Shown: positions 1-11,876, counted from the first letter of the stretch. The stretch is 64,000 bases of DNA from Megalobrama amblycephala (GCF_018812025.1 NC_063061.1:7854711-7918710), one strand, 5' to 3'. Numbers and translations: made by a program. The notes: generated by a model not told the origin, from the sequence alone.

Positions 1-586
1 CCTGTTTAAGATGATTTTCACAGGTCAGGGCTTTAGTGTGTCTGTCTTTCGGCTTAGTCTCTGCTTTGGCTAGGGGAGCTTCGCGGTGTTGGAGGTTTTC
101 AGTCAGTTCTCTACGCTCCACCTCCAGGTGGAGTTCTGCAAGGGCTTTTTGAAGTCTTTGCAGCTCCTCCTGTAGCTCAGGTTTGGATTCATCCGCTGTC
201 CAACGCTGGTCCTGGGTCTCGACGAGTCGCTGATCGTGGTGACGATGAATCTGGGCCTGATTCCTCCGGGCATCCTCCGCCTGGAGCTTGAGGTTGTGGG
301 CGATGGCTCGGATGACTTTCGCCCATTCTTTGTAGCTCGGCGTTGGATCGCGGGCTGTCAGTCGTTTCAGGTTGTCGTCCAGCTGCTCGTTGCTTGGGTG
401 CTGGGGATCCACAGCAGCGTTGGGCAGGAACATGCTGGTCAGGGAGCCCAACCAGGTCTTGAGTCGGTCCCCGTGGGTGCTGGGGCTGGCTGCTCTGAAC
501 ACGTTAGCTTGCTGTTGGCGAGAGAAAGACAGCACAAACAGAACCAATGCAAGCACGCGCAGAACTAACGACTTATAATAATGCAT
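1..586 (-). CDS. Partial ORF with N-terminal hydrophobic anchor and coiled coil, unidentified
   Basis: The minus strand is open for 195 codons from the ATG at 586-584 to the window edge, so the frame continues beyond base 1. An in-frame TAA lies about 24 codons upstream, so this is the first ATG of the frame. Residues 6-21 (SLVLRVLALVLFVLSF) form a hydrophobic signal peptide or signal anchor. A soluble part follows that is rich in Q, H and charged residues. From about residue 140 a leucine heptad pattern (LQEELQRLQKALAELHLEVE) predicts a coiled coil. Base composition is GC-richer than the surroundings and no frame break is visible, which suggests recent function. I do not recognise the family. 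It could be a gag-like or accessory protein of an LTR element, or a host exon. No reverse transcriptase, protease or zinc knuckle lies inside the window. Confidence 0.5.
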   Translation of the reverse strand, partial: MHYYKSLVLRVLALVLFVLSFSRQQQANVFRAASPSTHGDRLKTWLGSLTSMFLPNAAVDPQHPSNEQLDDNLKRLTARDPTPSYKEWAKVIRAIAHNLKLQAEDARRNQAQIHRHHDQRLVETQDQRWTADESKPELQEELQRLQKALAELHLEVERRELTENLQHREAPLAKAETKPKDRHTKALTCENHLKQ

Positions 587-1847
587 GATTATATAATTCT
601 TTGGTTTGGTTCCAGTTAACTGGTGCAGACAGTTAGTGGAATGTAGGCTAGACACTTAATTGTCAATAGCCAAAAGGACCACGCGGGTCAATTTGTGTGG
701 GTGAGTGCCGGATTTAAACAAAGAATTTGACAGGCGGTAGACCTAAGAGTCCTTTGATGACTCTCGCTGCTCGGTCGTCTATCTATTACTCAGTTTTCCG
801 TGATGGCTCTCACAGGCTCTGCTTTTACATGAACTGAAAGAAACAAACACAGTAGAAAAGCAAAACAGAACAGAACAGAACAGGATGGATGCAGTTAAAT
901 GAAATAGACCGGTAAACAAATAGAGAGGATAAAACAATAAAATAAAACAGAAGGGCTAGAGGGGAGAAGTGAACTTAAACTTCCTATCACAGCTGGGTTT
1001 ATGACGGGGCCAGGCGAGTGCACTGTTGCGTCATAAAACCTAGAGGGATGGTATGGCTCAAGTGTATAAGGGTTGGCCCGCACCTGAATAATCAAAGAAT
1101 ATGTAATATTCTGTGGCTTTCAATTAGGTGAAGTGACTGTATGTCACTAATTTAGGCCTGGGTGAATTGTGGGTGCTCAGACAAGAACTCAATGGCAGGC
1201 AACCTTTCCTCGACGTTCAAACACTCCACTGCGGTGTCCGTGGTCACCTGTCCCCTTTGTAACACGGTGCAACCTCTCAAACAGGGAACATCGGCACAAT
1301 TGCGCACTTCGGTAAGGTATTTGCGCCAACGGCCCGAGTGACCAGTCAAAATTGAGTTTTCCCTGAACTCAGAGTCTGTCCCCTTTACGGGCAGTTACTC
1401 CAAACGGGCGGTTCTGTCGTGCAGAAGCCTGAGCAGGGAAATTAAACAAAATTGCCGTTTGTTGTCACCCCGGGTCTCGTTGCCTCCCTGTACCTGATAC
1501 ACAACTCGCCGATGTCCTTGCGTGTTGCCCGTGATACGAGGTCAGAATGTCCACGATTCACACACGGTTAGTGTAAGACACGCTAGGCTAGGCAGTTCCA
1601 CTCACTGGAACTCACTGGAGCAACCGTCAGCTCACCACAGGGCGCTAAAGGGCCTTATCTGCAAATACACAAGTGGTCACACAAGCACAGCTTAATTGTA
1701 AATTTAAATCTCAGTTTAACTCTTGTTTAAACCAAATTTAAATAATTAAGTGTGTATGACAAAAGAAAATGAGCCTACAATGACAGTCAGAATGAACTAG
1801 TTAAACTAGAACTGAAATGAGCAGAGGGGATAAAACAAAAACAAAAT

Positions 1848-2018
1848 AGTTCAGATGCACTTGATTCAAATTTGCATTAAACGAGTGCGCCGAATAGCAG
1901 AATGGGAAAAGAGAAAGTAACGAGGATAATTCAGATGCATTTGATTCAAATTTGAATGAAATCTTTTTCAGTCAAATTTAAATGAGTGCATAGAATAACA
2001 GAACGGGAAAAAGAAAGG
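1848..2018. repeat. Imperfect tandem duplication, two copies
   Basis: Copy one (about 1848-1917) and copy two (about 1929-2018) share the core TTCAGATGCA(C/T)TTGATTCAAA and end with ATAGCAGAATGGGAAAA-like sequence. Copy two has about 20 extra bases in its middle. Confidence 0.7.
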
Positions 2019-2340
2019 AGAAAGCCTTCCCTATTTGTAAGTTTCCTTGAAGAGAATTGCTTCTTTTATGAGCAAAATGCCAACTGATTGACACTACTTA
2101 ATTTTAAAATTCAATTAAATGTTATTTAATTAAATTTAAAATAAGTGTATGAAATAAGGGAGGCTTGGGTGTGCGTGAATGTTATTACTTAGGCAATAAC
2201 ACACAGGACACAGGGCTAAGAGTGAATAAAATAAAACATTAAGTAATAAAAGGGAATGAATTTCCAAAGTAAAACTAAAGAAGTAACTTGAGAGAAAGAG
2301 AGAGAAAAGACAAAAAGGGAATAGATGAAATAAAACAGAG

Positions 2341-2378
2341 TAGAATAAAAATAAAATAAATAAAATAAAATAAAATAG
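2341..2378. repeat. AATAA-type simple repeat
   Basis: Consecutive AATAAA/AAATA units form a short pentanucleotide-like tract. Confidence 0.8.
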
Positions 2379-4768
2379 AGTAGATCTGTGAATACAGGAA
2401 AAGAATGCAAGGAAAAGAGAATTGACTTATCTGGCAGTGTCCACCAGGGGGCGCACTCTCAGAAAGTGACTTCTCTTGTTGGAAGGGAAAGTTAATTTAA
2501 ATTAAAAATTTAAACGTGTTTAAACTAAATTTAAATCAGTAAAACCCATTCCAATAACGATTGGAAAGCATAACCATCAAAAGCAAATTACTTTTACAAC
2601 TCCCCGCAGTATAGAGAAGCAAAGATAATTTGGATATAATTTCAGTTCAAAGTATGGAGCGGCTTTAACTCAGAACGTCCACGCGGTGGCGTCAATGAGT
2701 CCACACAACCAATAAGTAGGGAGGGGTGGCACACCTGAGCAGACTGCCCTCTGGCGTCTGGTCAGAGTTACTGCATCCCCTTTCTTTAATTCGTGATATA
2801 AAAACCAACGCGCTTGTGGGGGTTCTGGCCCTTACGCTGTTTTAACTGCACGATCACGATTACAACTAATAAATATATATGTACCGTTTTACTCACGGGT
2901 ACACAACTCTGGGAATCAGTCCCTTTGGTGCAACTTTAATGCACGCGAATACGTAACTTTTGCGGGATTGCTTCGCCGCTGTTACTAATCAACATTGGAT
3001 CAGGATGCTGATATAGCTCCAAACTCTCACACATCAATCGTTAAAGCAGATGACTGCTCTCCGATTAGATTTGTAAGGGGGGTCACGTGTTTGGTTAGCT
3101 AGGCCGAACGACGTAACCCAGGAGCAAACCGGCTATTGTGAATTTTTGGACGACCAAACGATTCAGATTTAATAGCGGGTAAATATAAAGGCCTTTCAAG
3201 AGATTTAGTGGGAATCTTGCCGCACGATCTCAAAACACGCTGAATACGACTCAACTCGTTTATTCAAGCGGAAATTAATATTAGCTGTATTGCAGAAAAT
3301 TTTGTCGCCTTTTCGCATACAAGTCTGAAATATTAATGGACTGCAGTGTATTTCACGTTCAACAATTTACTACCGTGTTTTTAGACACAAAGCAGTTTGT
3401 TAACGTATCTTCAAAGTGAGGGACGCGTGTCAGCTCACTGAAGTATATAGCGCGCGTTACACATCAAATCACACAATTATTTATTCTAGATTGCTCATAC
3501 ATCAAAACCAAGTTTAAAACGTGCCCGCATTCTCCACCAAAACTGTAATATATAACGAATGTAGCGGTTCGTACAGTTATTAATCAATTTATGGATGAAA
3601 TATGAATATAATAATTCATAAGGTTATGAATAAATTATGATTCATATATCAACCCAACGGGGAATTAAACATATATTGTGAATCAATTACAACGAATTAT
3701 AATCAATTACATATATGATTAGTTCTGGTTTAATAATTATCTAGAGAAACTGTTCGTTTGTCCAGCAAACTAAGTCCCTCACAGAATATTATAAACAGAG
3801 TTATTTTCTGGCCATGAAAATAACTAAAGCATAAAGCGATCGAAAAACGTTAAAGTGACTTGGGTTTTCAGCTGAAAGAACAAACAGAACAATCGAGCAT
3901 GAATAACGTTTTAATATATGCAAACTACGAATACAGAGGTTATACATCTAAATATACAAGAAAATACACACCTATGTACAAGAATAGAAGTAGAGAAGGA
4001 AAGAGAGAAGGCAAGTAGCAAACTCACAACCAGTCCTAAGCCAGCACGGAAATCAGTTTCATCATCTAAGATTGAGAAACGGCAGTATACTTGCATTGGT
4101 TGCGTGTGTCGAATTTCAGGTTAGCGCTGGTGCAGTTCGTTGGCTTCCTCCGTTCAGCGGGAAGGTTTGAACTGAGGACGAGAGTGAGTTTCGCTGGAAG
4201 ATGGCGATCCCGAAGCTGAGCGCGGTGGCAGCGCGTGGTCACCGGAGAGGTCCGGGAAAAACGTGCACGAGATGCTCGTGAGACAATCGGGAGAGAACAC
4301 CCAAGAGATTGTGCGTCTTTGCTTTTATGACAGATAAGCCGACACACCTCCTTGAGGTGGGGTAGCCAATAACATGGGTGCAAAGTTGGCGGGAAAGCTT
4401 TCCCTTTGTTTTTGTCTTGCAAACTCATTTGCATGATTTACAAGGTTGGATTAGTGTTCATTTTCCTTCGAAGTACTATTAAAAATAGTACAATGCATTT
4501 GTCAGCAGTGTGACATACATTATGGAATAAATCAGATGAACAGCTTTCAAAAGAATCTAGACTTGACATATAAACGAAACATGTAGAAGAAGTTATGGTT
4601 TACAGACAAAATTACATTAATAGGAATGAAACTAGAATGGCTACAGTCATTTAAACTCTAAAATCTAAACACTAGGAAGCATATATGCACTTAAAATATA
4701 GCGGGTACACTTTGGCACAGTCATATCTTGAGAATAACGGTACATACCATCTCTAGGCATGTTTGTAT

Positions 4769-4808
4769 ATGTGTGTGTGTCTGTGTGTGTGTGTGGGGTG
4801 TGTGTGTG
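4769..4808. repeat. Interrupted TG microsatellite
   Basis: Alternating TG is interrupted by CTG and GGGG. No gene is visible in the surrounding 4441-5357. Confidence 0.8.
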
Positions 4809-5357
4809 GAATTTGTCTGGTCAGTCTCTGGCGCTGAGTTTCTTGCCCACAACCGGGGGTTGATCCTTTGATGTTCCAAAAGCTAGGAAATTGGGTCCAC
4901 TGTCTTACCTCGCCCAGGCCACAAAGATGTCAAATGGGCTCATCTTTGCAGACTGGTCGGAGCCGACTTAGTGATTAACGAACACAGTTCATCAGGTTAA
5001 AAGCATTCTGAAAACTCCAAAGTTTATTGATTGTCCTGATACATGTGCATATGCTACACTGCTGTTTTTGTTTCATGCTTTTTTTGTGTGTGTAGCATTT
5101 ATAATTTCACAAAGATAAAGTCAGACTGTTCTGTTTTTGCTTTAAATCTTGAAATTAAATCTAATTCAAATAAAAAAACAACTGCTCATGCAACGTGCGT
5201 AGCATCTTTGTTTGGATTGTGATTAAAAAGCAGTGGTTCCCTCTAATTTGAAATGGCTATGTATTTTTGTTTATTATAATAATATTAATAATAAAATATC
5301 TGCAACCAGTATCAGAATCGGCCAATTTGCTTGTAAAAATAAATAAATAAATCAGAA

Positions 5358-5484
5358 TCTACAATGACCACGAAAAAAATACTAAATACAATCTGTGCTG
5401 TCTTTTTCTATCAAGTAGATCTTTTCTTTCAAAAAGGTCGAGGTCAGGGATCTTGGGCTTAAAAAGGTTGGTGACCACTGGTCT
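5358..5484. repeat. Fragment of a hAT-type element end
   Basis: The tract ends in GGTTGGTGACCACTGG, the usual inward form of a 'CAGTGGTCACCAACC' terminus seen in many fish hAT elements. The other end was not found. Confidence 0.35.
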
Positions 5485-5774
5485 ACACAAATCGACTTGC
5501 ACCAAAGGAGTAACCTCTGACGCGATGTATGACATAGGATGTTGGAGTATCGTAAGCTGATGCCTCTCGCGGTTCAAACAAATAGGGCTGGGCAACTTCT
5601 ATCTACCTCTTCTATCTATCAAAATCTTCTGATATTTCTCTTAAAAAATCGTTTTAGACTTCTAATTCGTGACCGGTGTTTTGTTTTGCTCTATCCTCTG
5701 AGTTACTCGTATGGCGTAAGTTGATTTGCATAGGCCGTCTGCCAAGCTAGTTATTTTAGTTTATAAAGATATAT

Positions 5775-5996
5775 CACTTCCCTTTAGAAGGCTTTTATTA
5801 ACCACGTGGATATCTTCTATGATGGATGGTTGCACATTTTTGGGACTTCAAAATCAGGAGCGCCATTCACTACCATTATAAAGCTTGGAAGAGCCAGAAT
5901 ATTTTATAATATATCTCTGATTGTGTTTGTCTGAAAGAAGATAGTCATATACACCTAGGATGGCTTGAGGGTGAGTATATCATGGGATAATTTTAA
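5775..5996 (-). mobile_element. Degraded MITE, relative of the 23683-23986 copy
   Basis: Words such as CATATACACCTAGGATGGCT and AAGCTTGGAAGAG recur in inverse order in the complete copy at 23683-23986. Both termini are decayed. Confidence 0.6.
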
Positions 5997-6074
5997 TTAA
6001 CTATGCCTTTAAGACAGTAAGGCAAAATATATTTATATTCAAGATAGACTCTATTCACTGAAAACAAGTCTTAA

Positions 6075-7633
6075 AGGGATAGTTCCACCCAAAAATGAAA
6101 ATGTGATGTTTATCTGCTTACCCCCCAGGGCACAAATGATGATTTTTAACTCCAACCGTTGCGCACGTCTTGATATTGCTGAGTTAGATGCGTTTCTGGG
6201 TCAACATATTTTGTTGATCCTGGAACAACATTCTAGTCTGAAAATTTAGTCTTAACCCTATTTCTACCCCTAAACCTAACCCTACCCATAAGTTATCCCA
6301 AAAAAATCTGAGGGAAATGATAGATGAATAACATTGATGTAGAAGCACCAATTCATGATTTTAAGCCTAAACTTGACATAATCTGTAAACTTGTCCCTCA
6401 AATCTGATTGGTTGATTTGAATATTGTTCAAAAATGTTGACCCAGGAACATGTAGAACTCAGCAATATCAGGGTATGCAACCGTTGCGGTCTGTCAGTCG
6501 TATAATGCATGTCAATGGGAACTCCATCTATAAGAGTAAAAAAAAAACATGCACAGACAAATCCAAATTAAACCCTGCGGCTCGTGACGACACATTGATG
6601 TCCTAAGACACGAAACGATCAGTTTGTGTGAGAAACTGAACAGTATTTATATAATTTTTTACCTCTCATACACCACTATGTCCAACTGCCTTGAGCTCTG
6701 GCGTAGTTTAAACATGGAGCCTTGTACAACAGTTGTTATACAAATGGAAGCAAACCACTAAAAAACATGGTTTTATCACATCAAAACTTCATTTTATTTT
6801 GATACTTTTCATGAGGGCAACTTTAAAAATAAAAAGGACACATACAAAGATCTTGTTCACATACCTCATTTGGATGTGGAAAAACCATAGGCACAGCTGA
6901 TGGTTTAAGACGTACGTGATCCCCTCCTGGGTATGTAAAATCATCAGGGGAAAAATGATCGCTGCAGACCCTCAACAACTTTAGTACGTTAATGGGTGTG
7001 TTAATATCCTGCCAAAGAGCAATCAACCAGAACTTCAGGTGAGCAGGCTCAGAAGTTGGGAATACGTGGAAAGTCACCACTCCCGAATGAGTTCGCACGA
7101 GAGAACGTAATCTTTTAGTTTTAAGTCGGTTTGAACAATCCGGATAAGTTCAAGTAAGTACCATTTTGATTAGCCGTCGTACCTTCAATGTTTGTGCACT
7201 GTGTAAAAAATGAGTGACGTATACACGTGAGAGATCTCTTCGGGCGCTTGCATAAACTACGCCAGAGCGCGTACACACCTCACGCACCAGATGCCGTGCG
7301 CGCGCTCAAGGCAGTTGGACATAGTCGTGTTTTGGAGGTAAAAAATGATATAAATACTGTTCGGTTTCTCGCACAAAACGATCATTTCGTGTCTTAGGAC
7401 ATCAATGTGTCGTCACGAGCCGCAGGGTTTAATTTGGATTTGTCTGTGCATGTTTTTTTGACTCTTATAGATGGAGTTACCATTGACACGCATTATATGA
7501 CTGACAGATTGCAACGGTTGGAGTTAAAAATCATCAATTGTGCTCTACTGAAGAAACAAAGTCACCTACATCTTGGATGCCCTGAGGGTAAGCAGATAAA
7601 CATCAAATTTTCATTTTTGGGTGAACTATCCCT
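6075..7633. mobile_element. TTAA-flanked palindromic DNA transposon (Kolobok-like), 1.56 kb
   Basis: TTAA at 6071-6074 and 7634-7637 flanks termini AGGGATAGTT(C)CACCC and GGGTGAACTATCCCT. The arms are inverted copies of each other over several hundred bases: 6150-6190 pairs with about 7505-7545, and 6440-6715 pairs with about 7240-7530. The central region holds a THAP-type exon on the minus strand (6865-7164). TTAA duplication, AGGG/CCCT ends and a THAP domain together fit the Kolobok superfamily as I know it. No catalytic domain is present, so the copy is not autonomous. Confidence 0.75.
6865..7164 (-). pseudogene. THAP zinc-finger exon of a transposase, with a stop in place of the first zinc cysteine
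   Basis: THAP domains bind DNA through a C2CH zinc module (C-x2-4-C-x35-50-C-x2-H) and end in an AVPxxF-type motif. From the ATG at 7164 the frame reads MVLT, then TGA (7152-7150), then TYPDCSNR. A conserved tryptophan follows in LKFWLIALW, then VCSDHF as the C-x2-H pair, and later LKPSAVPMVF. The TGA sits where the first zinc-binding Cys is expected, with correct C-x4-C spacing to the next Cys. A donor-like GAG|GTATGT lies at 6865/6864, so this looks like exon 1 of a spliced gene. Apart from the TGA the frame is open for 100 codons. The exon sits in the middle of the 6075-7633 element. P-element-like or other THAP proteins are alternatives. Confidence 0.8.
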
Positions 7634-7639
7634 TTAATA

Positions 7640-9060
7640 TTTTATGCAGTCTTGCTTTGTAGATAGATTTAGGTTGTTTTAAGGACTTTTTAGATATTTT
7701 TATTGGAAAACATTGGAAAAGGGTTTATTTAAAACTCCTTTAATAGGCCTTTTTTTGCAGTGTATATAGTCTTCTTAAGATTGAATTTAGAGATATTGTT
7801 TTTCTCTGTCTTTTTGTTTGAAAAGCTCTTACATCTGTCACTCAGCACTAGGTATTTTCAGGTCACAGTTCATCAAGTAGAGTTTGGACTGATGAAGCTC
7901 CAGTGCTTTTACAAGAAACTCCCCTCCTTTCACTTCCCATAAAGTGAGAAGATATTTCACCACAACCTGTGACAAGTGAACATTACCCTAATAGTAATAA
8001 CCTTTAGTCCACAGCCAGTTTCATTGTTCAAAATAAGCGTAGAATGCGCAGACACCCCCTGCTAATGAGGTATTGACCTCGGCCCAGACGCACTACATTG
8101 TTTGAGCTGCTTATTTATTTATGACTGTTTGATGTATAGCGTGCTACTCATGATTAATTCCTTAACACCGACCTTGATCAATATGCAAGATTAATGGCAG
8201 ATTTACTTTAATGTTATTTTTATTGGAAACATGGATGCAGTGCATTTTCCCCCTCTCTCCGACACTTGCAACACTTGATTGATGTCTGTGCCGCATCAAC
8301 TCCAGCTTTCCTTTAATTCCCTGAATAATAATTCTTTTTTTCTTTCCTTTCGTGGGCTCCGTCAGTTGCCGAGAATCTGCCTTTGTGGCACATTCCAAAT
8401 GTCTTGTTAAAAATTAAAGTGATTGTATTCCGCTTTCTAATGCAAATGGCGTCCCACGTGGCCTGCAAATGCATATGAGGTCCAGAAGACGAAGAGCGTG
8501 CGACGGTAAGAATGCAACTTGCAGCAAAGACGCACACCGAAATATTGAATAGGAATGAAGTCAGCGTTATCAAAACGTCCTGATACCCTTTAGTTTACCT
8601 GTCTGTCTATACTTGTCAATCAAAAAAAGCAGACAGAGCTTATAGCTTCTGGACGACGTGCTTGTGTTTTCTTCGCTGGTTTTGTTTCACTGGCTGTGAA
8701 GTTGGACCGCATGCTGTTGTTAATCATAAAACTATCTGTGCCTGAATTTCTTTATTCTTCTTTTACCTAAATTTGGTAATATTGATATGTTAAACTGAAT
8801 GTGAGATCAATAGCACTATTAATAGTGTCTACATATGCCAGTATGAGTTTCTTGTGCTTGACATTTCAAATCTTCACTTCTCAAAGGTGAAGCACAAGCT
8901 AAAGCTTCTTCTGTTCTCTCATTGCCATTAAATAGTCCTTCTAGAACTGTCTAAGATGGCCAAGTACTGAAACATTTCAAGAACATATAAGAACCATATT
9001 AAGTCTAGAGGCTGGAGGGGACAAGAACAAGAAATGATTATGATGACACTTGGGCTACAT
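7640..9060. other. Unique non-coding DNA; possible conserved enhancer at 8030-8580
   Basis: No transposon termini or coding frame were found. The part 8030-8580 is unique, balanced in composition and contains the POU octamer ATGCAAAT (8440-8447) and several TAAT homeodomain cores. That is the look of vertebrate conserved non-coding elements. Conservation cannot be tested here. Confidence 0.3.
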
Positions 9061-9065
9061 GAAGG

Positions 9066-9280
9066 ATTATAGAGATAGTCCACTCAAAAATGAAAAATCT
9101 GTCATCATTTTACTCACCCTCAGTTTGTTCCAAACCCATATGAATTTCTTTCTTCCTCTAAACACAAACAATAATTTTAGAATATCAATATCATTTGATA
9201 AATATCATGCCTGCTCTTTATCAGAAAACAAAATCATAAAAGCATTATATATGTACTGTAGTCCATGAGACATGGACATG
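9066..9280 (+). mobile_element. Degraded AGGG-type MITE, left part
   Basis: GATAGTCCACTCAAAAATGA followed by CTCACCCTCAGTTTGTTCCA matches the left arm of the family seen complete at 46149-46745. The right end is lost. Confidence 0.6.
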
Positions 9281-9467
9281 CTGACAAAATTAATTGGAAT
9301 GTGTACGGGCTAATGGCTTGTTTGCAATCACATGATTCTGATGATGTGAGAAATTCTGACGGAGGGCAGGAAGTGAAAATTAGAATGGATGAGATGTAGA
9401 AAAGTATGTTCTGTGCTGGTTTAGAAAGGTATAAACAGAACATCACAACATATGTTGGATGTGATGT

Positions 9468-9890
9468 TTATGCTATGAAGAGGAGTGAATTTACTACTGA
9501 ATTGAAAGACTTTTTGGCTACTTTGTAGTTGTACTGAGTATCAAAGATATTGGCAACTTTTACTCTCTACTTGACTACATTTTTGAGCAAGTAAATGTAC
9601 TTTTTACTTCACTACATTTGTGATGAGTAATGCAATTACAAATTACATTTTTCATGACACCTAACTTTTTCTGCAGCAGTTTGTTTCTAATATAAAGAAG
9701 CGATATCGCCATCTAAGGGCATTGAAGATACTATATCTTGCGCGTTTGCCTTTACTCCCCCAAAACTTGTCAACAAGGATACTTTACGTGAATATGAGTG
9801 CATTAGCAGGTAGTTGCTGATCGCAGGTGTTTGATTTATTAGATGAGGAAATGACTGCAGCTGGTGATGAGGCTCAAACCAGCACATTCT
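9468..9890. repeat. Probable dispersed repeat
   Basis: Repeated phrases on the theme ACTTTTTACTTCACTACATT resemble a common fish transposon interior. Ends were not found, so limits are approximate. Confidence 0.35.
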
Positions 9891-10157
9891 GTAGACTTTG
9901 ACTATTTAATTTTACTTAACATTGTTTTATTTATCCGCTATATTGACAAGACCTTTTTGAAGGATATTGGATTACTTATGACTTTTTTGTGCACTTGAGC
10001 TCAACTGGGACTTGAGAGTTTGTAGACGTTTAAAAGGTTGTTGTGTCGACACAACATGTGATTGATTTATTGCAATATTGAGGTGTTCAGTTTTATTTTG
10101 ATTTTAGAAAATAAACTTGATTTCTCATCTTACAAATCATTTGTTTCTTATTTTCAT

Positions 10158-11395
10158 CTGAGAGGTGCAGCAGGCGCAATGATATTATGCAGCATCTCTC
10201 ACAAATGTCTCCATGGTTGCAAGGCACACTCCCTGTGCAAACAGGGGGTCACAGCCGCTGCGTAATATCATTGCACCTGCTGCACCCACACTGTAAAAAA
10301 AATCCCAGTAAAATTTACGGTAAAAAAACGGCAGCTGTGGTTGCCAGTATTTTACCGTAAAAAATACGGTAGCAACGTAAAAAAATAATAAAAATCTGTT
10401 AAATTTACAGTAAAATAATTTAAAATAATTTCATTAACTGATATTAATGTTAATTTACCAACCTAATGAAGTACTAATATCTGTTTTGCACCTTTATAAT
10501 ACACTGACAATCACCAAACACAGTGGTGATGAGAGTCACATGATTAATCAAAGTTCATCACAAGCAGCTTTTCCACAAGCTGAGAAGGACAACACTAACA
10601 TATAGAAGGTGCACACAGTGTCATTCACACACACACACACACTAAACACCATCATGGTAACACACATGACATTTTAAAAATGCAATAAACATTAATTTAA
10701 CAACATTAGGTGTAACATAAAACCCTAATGTACATAACTGATTAGAAAAAAATGAGAAAAACTAAGAAGAAACAGAGTTATTTCAACGAAAATATATCAA
10801 ATGTGAAGTGTCACACAGGGAATTGTGGGAATGTCAATTTTTCACTGTAAATTTTTACAATAAATTGTTATTTTCACTTCCAAAAACTGTGAATTTAACG
10901 GTATTTTACCGTAAAATTACATTAAATGTACCGTTAGATCTATTACAGTTATTCACCGTATATAGTACGGGAACTTTCTGTAAACCAATTAACAGTTTTT
11001 CACCGCAGCATTTTTACAGTCTTTTACTGTTAAAATCACGGTAATTTTTTACAGTGCATGGTACGGCAGCAAAGTTCCTTGATTATTACGCCAGAATGAG
11101 AGTATAGTTCCTAGCCATATCGGCCTAGAAAATTGCAACTTTTCATTTTCCGTCGGTCTTAGTACATGATGTAACTACAGAAGAGTCAAGTTTTAAATAG
11201 GAAAAATATTGAAACTCTTTGGTAATTTTTTTAAACGAGATCCTATTGGTCTCATCAGATTCAATGAACTATGCTAAGCTATGCTAAAAGTGGTACCGCC
11301 AGACCCAGAGATCGGCTGAATGGATTCGAAAACGGGGAGTTAGAAAATGAGCCTATTTTCAAAAAAACTGTAAATTTTAAACAGTAAGTACAGTA
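10158..11395. mobile_element. Dispersed repeat interrupted by a CACTA-like element
   Basis: A 30-bp inverted repeat (GGTGCAGCAGGCGCAATGAT at about 10166 and its complement ending at 10287) starts the unit. After the CACTA-like insertion the tract continues from about 11060 with AGTATAGTTCCTAGCCATAT, a phrase I associate with the same cyprinid repeat. The assignment of the outer limits is an inference. Confidence 0.4.
10289..11056. mobile_element. CACTA/EnSpm-like MITE, 768 bp
   Basis: The element begins CACTGTAAAAAAA and ends TTTTTTACAGTG. Subterminal repeats on the theme TTTACGGTAAAA/TTTTACCGTAAAA lie at both ends. There is no coding capacity. The interior includes a short CA tract near 10628. 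Confidence 0.75.
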
Positions 11396-11873
11396 AGTAC
11401 TGTTTAAAGTTCCTTTAAACAGTAAGAATGAAGCTTCACTCTTACCCTACCTATAATCATAACCCTTAATAGGGCATGAGCAGATCATATGAAAACATAA
11501 GAAAGAGATCATGCAAATTTATACGAATTTGCCACTAACATAAAATAGTTACAAATTGTTAATGACAAAACAGTTTTCTTTGTCTTATGAGAGTTTAATT
11601 AGCTCTATTTTCTGGCTGGAGGGGCATAAGGTGGTCATTCTCACTCTTTGTCTCTCTCTAGGTGGTCTCGGAGTTCACGACTCATGAATTAGTCATCTGT
11701 AGAACTTTCCACAGGGGAGATCGGCCTGCTTTGTCTTGTGGCTTTTGACGAAGCCACAGTCTTTCACACATACACAGAAGACATACATCACTGCCACATA
11801 CACACTTCATGGGAAAATATGCCAACTTCCAGAAACACAAAGACAGAAACACATTCACAATCTAGTTTCAAAC

Positions 11874-11876
<3 letters not shown>

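Larger units (their letters stand above)
587..4440. other. Unassigned CpG-retaining block, possible 5' part of a retroelement
   Basis: No host exon or recognised repeat is visible over almost 4 kb. The stretch keeps many CpG dinucleotides (for example around 1180-1620 and 3060-3460). Older repeats in this window have largely lost theirs. It also has short tandem and palindromic AT-rich motifs built on AATTTAAATT. It lies directly 5' of the minus-strand ORF at 1-586, so it could be the leader or LTR of a young element. I could not locate paired LTRs or a primer-binding site. Confidence 0.3.

Noticed and set aside
4066..4434. 122-codon minus-strand frame
   Set aside because: No domain, no hydrophobic or repeat structure and no supporting splice context; probably chance in CpG-richer DNA.
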